A stretch of DNA of 22,605 nucleotides. Source: Priapulus caudatus (Eukaryota; Priapulida; Priapulimorpha; Priapulimorphida; Priapulidae). Made by a program: the position numbers and the translations under genes. How positions within the stretch are numbered: position 1 is the first letter of the stretch; each line of letters opens with the position of its first letter. The notes beneath the pieces were generated by a model that had not been told where the DNA came from, made no database searches, and worked only from the letters and a program-made list of their open reading frames with translations. Of the stretch, positions 10,001-19,000 are shown piece by piece. The stretch is from positions 13,485-36,089 of the forward strand of contig NW_014577343.1 in the NCBI RefSeq assembly GCF_000485595.1, written 5' to 3'.

Positions 10001-13000
10001 CGGGTGAAACGATTCATCGCGTGCTTGAAATCAGCAGTTGAGAAGCGGAAGAACGACGGCAATCACACCGTTCCGTCAAAGTCTGAGTACATTTCAGTCT
10101 CCGAAATGCGAGAAGCCGAAGTTCTCATCCTGCAATCTGTGCAGCGCTGCCACATTTCCAAGGGAAATGAATTCCTTGAAGAGGGAAACAGTAAAACGAG
10201 GTTACGTCACAAATCTAGCGTCATCCGGAAGCTCGATCCAGTGATGGATAATGGTTCTGAAAGTCGGTGGAAGACTGAAGCACTCAAACTTACGCTGACA
10301 GCCCGAAGAATCCGATTATTTCTCCACATCGCGGACACCTCCACGATATCATAGTCCGTCACTACCATCGTTATCATGCAGGCCATTCTGGACGCGACCA
10401 TGTCCTTAGTTTGATACGCGCAAAGTTTTGGGTTGTGCATGGTAAATCCGCCGTCCGTAGAGTCTTACGGAAATGTGTCGATTGTAAACGTCGTAATGCT
10501 AGTGTCGGAAAGCAGAAAATGGCCGATTTGCCGGCAGACCGCGTGACGCCTGGCAAACCCCCATTCACGAGTGTCGGTGTCGATTTGTTCGGTCCGTTTA
10601 TGGTGAAGTGTAGGCGTAGCGAGTTAAAGCGATATGGTTGATATTCACGTGCTTGGCTAGCCGATGCATTCACATCGAGGTTACCCATACGATGGGTACT
10701 CCATCCTTCATCGATGCGCTAAGGCGTTTCACTTCCTGTCGAGGTGACCCTGATCTGATTCGTTGCGATAATGCAGCAATTTCGTCGGCGCGAGCGTGAA
10801 CTTCGGAAGCAATACTGGCTTGGAACCAAGAGTGACATCGAAGCGTTCTGCTACAGCGAGAGACAGAGTGGAAGTTCAATCCACCCTCCGGCTCCCACTT
10901 TGGTGGAGTGTGAGGAGGTGTATTCGTACAATTCGAAAGGTCCTGAACTCATTGTTAAGCAACAAGTTCTCACTGATGAGAGCCGTTAACCCAATGTGTG
11001 AGGTAGAGAGCATAGTCAATAGCAGACCTCTCACCTCTCTGTCGATGATGTTGGGGAACCTCCAAGCCTCACCCCAACCACTTGCTATTGTTGCGCTCTG
11101 GGGTACCCTACCACCAGGTCTATTTCATAAAAACTGACATGTATGTAACACAGCGCGGCGCACAGGTCCAATATCTGGCCGATGTTTTTTGGCGTAGATG
11201 GATAACAGAGTACTTGCCTTTGCTGCAAGAAAGGCAGAATGGGCTTGTGTGCCAACTCGAAACCTGGCTATCGGCGATATTGTACTTGTCGCCGACAACA
11301 ACGTCCTAGATGTTCATGGCCATTGGGCAGAGTTCTTGACGTATTCCCTGGAAATGACGGCCGCGTGAGGTCTGTCTCAGTCAAGACCAACTCTGTGAAC
11401 CCCTTACCAGACCAGATTGATAAGCCTGTTCTGTTAGAACTCGATGATTAGCCTTAAGTACAGTTGATGTGCTAGTATAGTAGATCTAGGATATGTAAAT
11501 ATGTTCTTGCCAGTATGTATAGTTAGTATACATAAAGTTTGGTGGTGTAGGTGAACCTTTAAGCTCCGAGACAACCATTTGTGATTAAAGGGTCATTACC
11601 ATTTTAATATTAAAGGGTTATTCCATTCGTAGATTAAAGTGGAAAAACCACCTACGTTATGTTTGTATTCATGTCTATTATAACATTGTTTAGTATTCTT
11701 AAGCTCTGGGAGATCTTAAAGGGAGGAGGAAAAACCCTACCGTATGGTGGTGAAGACTACGTCACATCGCAAGACTCCGCGAGTCAGACCGGCTCGCAAA
11801 ATCGCAACACGATTCGCGACAAACGTGTTGAAGGAAAAACCCTACCGTATGGTGATGAAGACTACGTCACATCACAAGACTCCGCGAGTCAGACTGGCTC
11901 GCAAAATCGCAACACGATTCGCGACAAACGTGTTGAAGAAGAAGCCAACCGTAAAGCCTTGGAGGCAAAAATGCAGAAGATGCGCGAAGAACTCAGCCTC
12001 AGCGAGGAGAAACTACAACTGGAAATGCGGCACAAGGCTCAACTTCTGGCGATTGACAACCGCGTCCAAATGAAGCAAGCTGAGTCTCAACTAGCGCAAA
12101 CCATTGCTAGGCAACTTGTGTACGCCAACGCCGAAGGTTCTCCAGACGTTCAAAACATAGGCGCATCGCCGGACCTTCAGCCTCCGGAATCACCGCCAGC
12201 TCACCCGCGTGAGCCAGTTGTCAATGTCGCTCATCCGCCCGATGAAACACCCGTTATGATACCGCAACACAGCTCGTCGCTTCGACCCGATGCACCCGCG
12301 CGGAACCAGCCTCTCGCAGGAAACCCTTCCGTCGACCACATGCTAGTCCACATGCAGAATAGCGTTATGGGACTTACACTGCCAAAGCCAGAGATGATGA
12401 CATTCGACGGAGACCCGATCAACTATTTCCCGTTCGCGCGCGCATATGAGCACCTCATCGACGCGAAAACGACCGATTGTGGCACAAAGGTATATCTGTT
12501 GTCACAGTATACAGCGGGCGAGCCACACGAGCTAGTGAATAGTTTCCTCCCGATGGACCCGAGCGACGGTCTACCAGCAGCGCTTGAAGCGCTGAAGAAG
12601 CGTTACGGACAGCCTTACAAAATTGCATCGGCCTACGTCGACAAGGTCACCAACGGGCCCCCGATTAAACCGGAAGATAGCGCTGCGATGCAGAAATTAT
12701 CTATCCTAGTGACCAGCTGTTCGAACGCACTAGGACAGATAGGGTGTCTCAACCATATAGAAAACCCGGACGCGTTACGTAAGCTCATTAGTCGGCTACC
12801 CTTTGACATGCGTAAACGCTGGCGCAAGAGAGCAGACACGATCACTGAAGATTGCGGCCGAAACGTAACCCTAAACGACGTATCCAGGTTCATGGAAGCT
12901 GAAGCGCGAGTGCTTAATCACCCCGTATTTGCCGATCTCTCCGTACCCGATCGTCCTCGAGACAGTTCGAAACAACATGTGCAGCCAGCACGGAGAAAAG

Positions 13001-16000
13001 CATTTTCTTCAACAACTTCGCCTACAGTCGACTCGGCAAAGGGTGAAAGGAAGAAATGTTGTTCGTTCTGCAAGGGTGATCACTGGAACGACCAGTGCAA
13101 ATGCTTTACCGAAAAGTCTGTAGACGAACGGCGTAAACTTATTACCGAGAAGAGCCTTTGCTTTAAATGCATTAAACCGAATCACAGCAGCAAAGACTGT
13201 CGTAGCAGGTTCTCGTGTTCGACTTGCAATGGGAACCATCACCGCCTATTGCATATAGCTAACAACGTCAGCAACGCCTTGATCGATGGCCCGTCGAATC
13301 GAATAGGAATGCCAATTCGCAGTAAAAATCCAAGCCAAGGATAAGTTGTCGTAACCCATGCATTCCTCGACAGTGTGGTCTACCGCTTCGTCTGCACCAC
13401 GAGCTTACTCGATCGTTAAACATGCGAGGGGAATCTACGAAATTCAACCTCACGACGATGAGCAATACCAGCGAAAGGAATGGCAGTGCGTCTCGATGAG
13501 TGTCAGTAGCCTGATGACCAACATTTCCTTGGACTGACGAACGTCCTTGCCGTTGAAACGCTCCCTGTGTCGGCGAGTGATATTCCAGACAGCGGGACGT
13601 AGACAGATGCAGCACCTGCAAGGCGTACAGGTTACTAGTATCGTGGCGCAGGCGTCGACTTGCTGATCGGAATGACAACTGCAGCGCCTTGGAGCCACAG
13701 GAAGTAAGGAAGTGCTCACATGGTCCGTTCGCCGTACGTACGAAATTTGGTTGGACGGTTAACGGTCCCCTGAATAGCAACAGTGATCGTAACGTATGTG
13801 TAATGCGCTGAAAGCCGATACCCAGCTGAATGAACAGTTCAAGGCTACTGCAACCGCGAATTCAACGATATAAACATGAGGCCGTCGAAATGTCAGCTAA
13901 CGATAAATCTGCACTTTCACTGATGAAAGACTCTACAAAAATGGACGGTACTCATTATGAATCGGGTTGCCAGGAAACCTGATGCACCGCAGCGCCGAAC
14001 AACCGGGTTCTCGCAGCAAATAGACTCAATCTTCTCGGTAGAAGATGTCCAGCAACACGGACTTACATACGAAATACAAATGCTACATCGATAACTTAGT
14101 AGAGCGATCGTTCGCTGGCCCGTAACTTCGACTCAGATGACTGGGAAGCCAGAGGTTGACCTGGTATCTACCGCATCACCCAGTGTTTCATCCGCAAAAC
14201 TTGACAAATTGAGAGTAGTCTTCGACTGCTCGTCGAAATACCGTGTGTATCGCTTAACGAGGCTTTGTACCAGGGCCCAGACTTCACAAACTCGCTAACT
14301 GGTACTTACCCGCTTCCGGGAAGGCCCATCGCCTTCCAGGCTGATATTGAAAGCATGTTCCACCAGTCACGTGCCGATGGACGACCGCGATGCCATGCGA
14401 TTCCTCTGGTGGCCTGGTGGCGACATATCTAAGCAGGCGATTGACTACCGCATGAATGTACACATATTCGGCGCTATCTCTCACCCAGTGTTCGTAACTA
14501 CGGTGCGCCGAACCGCGACAGATAATGAGGGAAAATTCCGTCAAGAAGCCATCGACACCGTGAGAAAGAACTTCTACGTCGATGACTGCCTAAAGTCCGT
14601 GCTTACGAAGTCGATGCCATTCTACTGATAGAGGATGTACACGAGCTCTTGTCGAAAGGCGGATTTCGTTTGACAAAGTTTGCGTCAAACTCACGTGATG
14701 TTCTGCTTCAATCCCGCCGATGAACGAGCAGTCAGCTTACGAGAGCTTGTCGCCAAGGACTTGCCCAGTGAACGTGCCCCTTGGTTGCTGGGTGGGACAT
14801 GGAGCAAGACGTGTTCAGATACAAGACTAATTGTAAAGCAGAAGCCGTTAACGCGCCGTGGCATACTGTCCGTCGTAAGCTCGATTTACGATCCCCTGGG
14901 CTCGTCGCTCCATACCTGTTACCAGCGAAATTCGTCAGCCAGGACCTATGCAGACTCGGCCTGGGTTGGGACGACGATATTCCGGACGCGTATGCGGTTC
15001 GCTGGATCAAGTGGTTGAAGGATTTGCCACAGTTGGAGTCGATGTCCATACCGCGATGTGTACAGCCGGCAGATTTCGGCCGTGTTACGTCGAAACAGCT
15101 ACATCATTTCGCCGACGCTTCAGAAAGGGGATACGGCGCCGTATCTACCTAGCCCTCGTCAACGAAGACAACGACATTCAAACACGCCCTAATGATGTCG
15201 AAGTCTAGACTTGCCCTTTGAAGACTACAACAATCCACGTCTAGAACTGTCTGCAGCAACAGTCGCCGTTCAACTAGACGTGACACTACGAGATGAACTT
15301 GAACTAACGATTGATGGTTCTACCTTCTGGACGGACAGCACAACTTCTGAAGTACATAAACAATGAAGAAAGTCGTTTCAAAACGTTCGGGCGAATAGAC
15401 TGTCTCTGATCCACGAGAAGACACAGCCTGACCAGTGGCGGTATGTTCCCGAGTTCTTAATCCTGGTGACGACGCTTCTCGACTAACATATCAACATTTC
15501 CGAACGATTCGAGGTGGTCAACCGGACCCGAATTTCTACGAAAGGACGAAAGCCACTGGCCGGCTCAGGAATCGTTGAATAATGTCGGCAATACGCACTC
15601 TAGCGAGAGTGACCCAGAAATTAAGAAATCTGCGTTCGCTCAATCCGTTACGGAAACCGGTCCAGAGTACAATGCTATAGTTACTGCAGTCGAAAGATGT
15701 TCATCATGGCAGAAGGCCAAGATGGTCATCGCACGGGTGAAACGATTCATCGCGTGCTTGAAATCAGCATTGAGAAGCGGAAGAACGACGGCAATCACAC
15801 CGTTCCGTCTAAAGTCTGAGTACATTTCAGTCTCCGAAATGCGAGAAGCCGAAGTTCTCATCCTGCATCTTGCAGCGTGCACATTTCCCAAGGGAAATGA
15901 ATTCCTTGGAGAGGAAAACAGTAAAACGAGGTTACGTCCACAAATCTAGCGTCATCCGGAAGCTCGATCCAGTGATGGATAATGGTCTTCTGAAAGTCGG

Positions 16001-19000
16001 TGGAAGACTGAAGCACTCAAACTTACCTGACAGCGCGAAGAATCCGATTATTCTTCCACATCGCGGACACCTCACCGATATCATAGTCCGTCACTACCAT
16101 CGTTATCATGCAGGCCATTCTGGACGCGACCATGTCCTTAGTTTGATACGCGCAAAGTTTTGGGTTGTCATGTAAATCCGCCGTCCGTAGTCTTACGGAA
16201 ATGTGTCGATTGTAAACGTCGTAATGCTAGTGTCGGAAAGCAGAAAATGCGATTGCGCGACGGCAGACCGGTGACGCCTGGCAAACCCCCATTCACGAGT
16301 GTCGGTGTCGATTTGTTCGGTCCGTTTATGGTGAAGTGTAGGCGTAGCGAGTTAAAGCGATATGGTTGCATATTCACGTGCTTGGCTAGCCGATGCATTC
16401 ACATCGAGGTTACCCATACGATGGGTACTCCATCCTTCATCGATGCGCTAAGGCGTTTCACTTCCCGTCGAGGTGACCCTGATCTGATTCGTTGCGATAA
16501 TGGCAGCAATTTCGTCGGCGCCGAGCGTGAACTTCGTGAAGCAATACTGGCTTGGAACCAGAGTGACATCGAAGCGTTCCTGCTACAGCGAGAGACAGAG
16601 TGGAAGTTCAATCCACCCTCCGGCTCCCACTTTGGTGGAGTGTGGGAGAGGTGTATTCGTACAATTCGAAAGGTCCTGAACTCATTGTTAAAGCAACAAG
16701 TTCTCACTGATGAGAGCCTGTTAACCCTAATGTGTGAGGTAGAGAGCATAGTCAATAGCAGACCTCTCACCTCTCTGTCCGATGATGTTGGTGACCTCGA
16801 CCCTCACCCCAAACCAATGCTATTGTTGCGCTCTGGGGGTACCCTACCACCAGGTCTATTTCATAAAACTGACATGTATGTAACACAGCGCTGGCGACAG
16901 GTCCAATATCTGGCCGATGTTTTTTGGCGTAGATGGATAACAGAGTACTGCCTTTGCTGCAAGAAAGGCAGAAATGGCTTGTGCCAACTCGAAACCTGGC
17001 TATCGGCGATATTGTACTTGTCGCCGACAACAACGTCCCTAGATGTTCATGGCCATTGGGCAGAGTTCTTGACGTATTCCCTGGAAATGACGGCCGCGTG
17101 AGGTCTGTCTCAGTCAAGACCAACTCTGTGAACCCGCTTACCAGACCAGTTGATAAGCTTGTTCTGTTAGAACTCGATGATTAGCTTAGTACAGTTGATG
17201 TGCCTAGTATAGTAGATCTAGGATATGTAAATATGTTCTTGCCAGTATGTATAGTTAGTATACATAAAGTTGGTGGTGTAGGTGAACCTTAAAGCTCCAG
17301 ACAACCATTTGGTATTAAAGGGTCATTACCATTTTAATATTAAAGGGTTATTCCATTCGTAGATTAAAGGGTAAAACCACCTACGTTATGTTTGTTTCAT
17401 GTCTATTATAACATGTTTAGTAGTTCTTAAGCTCTGGGAGATCTTAAGGAGGAGGGTATGTAGTGTCCGTTGGCACTATTTTGCGTTAATCGCGGATTTA
17501 TACACTCGTGCGGGAATTTACCAGGAAAGAGATTGAAACGGAAGTCACGGTTGGATGGTTTTATCCGGTGAATTGCAGCCGTAAATCCCTGCTCATACTG
17601 CAACATTTACCTGTTTATGTAACAGAAATAGAGGTCATACGTGTTTTGTGAGTATTAAGACATTATAAAGCAAGAATGCCACCTTTGTAAACCATTGATG
17701 TTGTCAGATGAAGACCGATTTTGTTCAGAGAAATTCTCTAGAAAATTAATGTCACTGTATTTTGACCTAGCTATGTAGTATCATGTAATTCGTACAATGT
17801 ACATTAAGTCTCCATATGTTATGTTGATTCATTTATAGTGTAACTGTCTATTGACCGTTTAAAGGGTTTCTTTTGTTTTAGAAACCTGATCACCCCGATC
17901 TGCTGAACCTGATCACCCCGATCTGCTGAATCTGATCACTGTTGATCACTGCTGATCATCCCGACCGGATATCTGATCACACTGTACTGTACTGATGTTC
18001 TGCTGATAGGCTACCGTTAGTCTAGTAAACATTAAAAGCACGATCAGCGTAAAACACTACCTATGTCTCTGTCTGACTGTTTGACTGCAATGAACTGGAG
18101 CAGGGTTTACAGTGTAGCCATTCGCTCCCACTACAGGGCTAAATGAACAACAGTGCTGGGAACTAGCAGCAAATCTTTTCAGCATGGGCGGCTAACTTGT
18201 GGCACCTACTAATGCCTCTGCTATTTAAATCAGACATGGCAGCCCATTTTTGTTTTTAGTTCCCTTGCATTCAATAAATGACCCAATTTGGCCAAATTAT
18301 GGTCAGATGAGTTTGATTTGATTAGCAGGACAAACTCAAGATGTTAATCTTGCTTGCTAGTGTATTTTTCTATTGTATAATAAATGGGCTACAGCTTAGC
18401 GTAAATTGCTGCAATGATCCACTACTGTTGCCCAGCACTGTTGTTCGTATCTATAGCCCTGTAGCAGGAGTGAAGGACTATGTGGGTAGGACTAGACCGA
18501 ACTAGACCGAACCACCTAACCCAACGTGTTCCTATCATATCATCATGTACAGTCCCTACACGCACAATATCATTGATGCAATATTATTGACAAGAAATTC
18601 TGTTGGTCACCAACTGAACGGCACAATAATATTGTGAAATATCGTCATTTGTGCTCTGATGCTGAAGGTGAACAGACATGTATCTGCAGGGGTAGAAATT
18701 AACTTTTGACCAAGGGAGTCCAACAGATTACCTGCCCTCAAAAAGAGAGAGTCCGCAGCAAAATACGGGAGTCCGCCACTGAACTTGAAGTTCAAAACTA
18801 AAGATATTATTAAAAAATATTATTAACAATAACGCATGTGCTTATTTTGAAGATTCATACAGTTCCACATCTGCCAAATTGTCTTTGAACATTTACTGAA
18901 AAAATACGGTAATTCCGTGAGGTCGTGCTCTGGAACAAACTAGTAAAAGTAGAAAAGTAGTACTAGTACTAGCAGGAGTAAGATAATATAGGATATCCTA

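Larger units (their letters stand above)
7211..11451 (+). pseudogene. gag 3' end and pol, copy A (frameshifted BEL/Pao polyprotein)
   Basis: This starts inside gag just before the zinc knuckles and runs to the pol stop TAG at 11449-11451. The parts follow in order: zinc knuckles, protease, RT, RNase H, integrase zinc finger and core, DUF5641-like end. They lie in changing frames because of many one-base insertions and deletions. Against copy B (12956-17184) it is identical for the first 331 bp; after 7541 it differs mostly by indels, often in short homopolymers. Some stops are shared by both copies (for example TAG in GGGACGTAGAC at 7856 and 13599), so part of the damage is older than the duplication or common to the family. 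Not functional as read; some breaks may be sequence errors. Confidence 0.9.
13287..17184 (+). pseudogene. Pol polyprotein, copy B (frameshifted)
   Basis: Protease, RT, RNase H, integrase and DUF5641-like parts follow in order and end with LLELDD and TAG at 17182-17184. The longest clean piece is the integrase (16160-17101). Frames change by one-base indels, mostly at other sites than in copy A, so each copy often reads through where the other is broken. This marks private events after the copies separated, or sequencing errors. The two copies are otherwise nearly the same, so they are young relative to each other. No functional polyprotein can be read from it as it stands. Confidence 0.9.
6818..18130 (+). 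mobile_element. BEL/Pao-type LTR retrotransposon with duplicated gag-pol and no internal LTR
   Basis: Layout: truncated 5' LTR 6818-7210; gag 3' end plus pol, copy A, 7211-11451; 3' UTR and purine tract to 11727; gag 5' part and complete gag-pol, copy B, 11728-17184; 3' UTR and purine tract to 17458; 3' LTR 17459-18130. The BEL/Pao assignment rests on domain order and motifs: gag with a retrotransposon DUF1759-like domain and three zinc knuckles, protease (LDSGST), RT with YVDD, RNase H (FADAS), integrase with the DDE triad, and a C-terminal DUF5641-like domain. There is room for no env gene. The flanks are GTACA (6813-6817) and CTACA (18131-18135), a likely 5-bp target duplication with one change (4 bp exact). 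The element lies opposite to the host gene in its intron 1. Pol is broken in both copies. Confidence 0.9.
17459..18130 (+). repeat. 3' LTR (~672 bp)
   Basis: It starts TGTAGTGTCCG after the purine tract and is placed to end at TCGCTCCCA (18130), so that the next five bases CTACA pair with GTACA before the 5' LTR. An alternative end at 18135 would give a 7-bp TGTAGTG/CACTACA terminal inverted repeat but no target duplication. It contains a TATAAAG box at 17664-17670, GATC-rich direct repeats at 17885-17930 and ATTAAA at 18031-18036. Positions 17459-17848 match the 5' LTR remnant with many short indels. Confidence 0.85.

Noticed and set aside
17185-17458. Envelope gene between pol and the 3' LTR
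   Set aside because: Only about 270 AT-rich bases with stops in all frames lie there, so no env is possible.
18129-18135. LTR end at CACTACA giving a 7-bp TGTAGTG/CACTACA inverted repeat
   Set aside because: Attractive, but those bases also form the tip and TA flank of the neighbouring MITE, and this end leaves no target duplication. The end at 18130 gives GTACA/CTACA flanks. It is not fully excluded.
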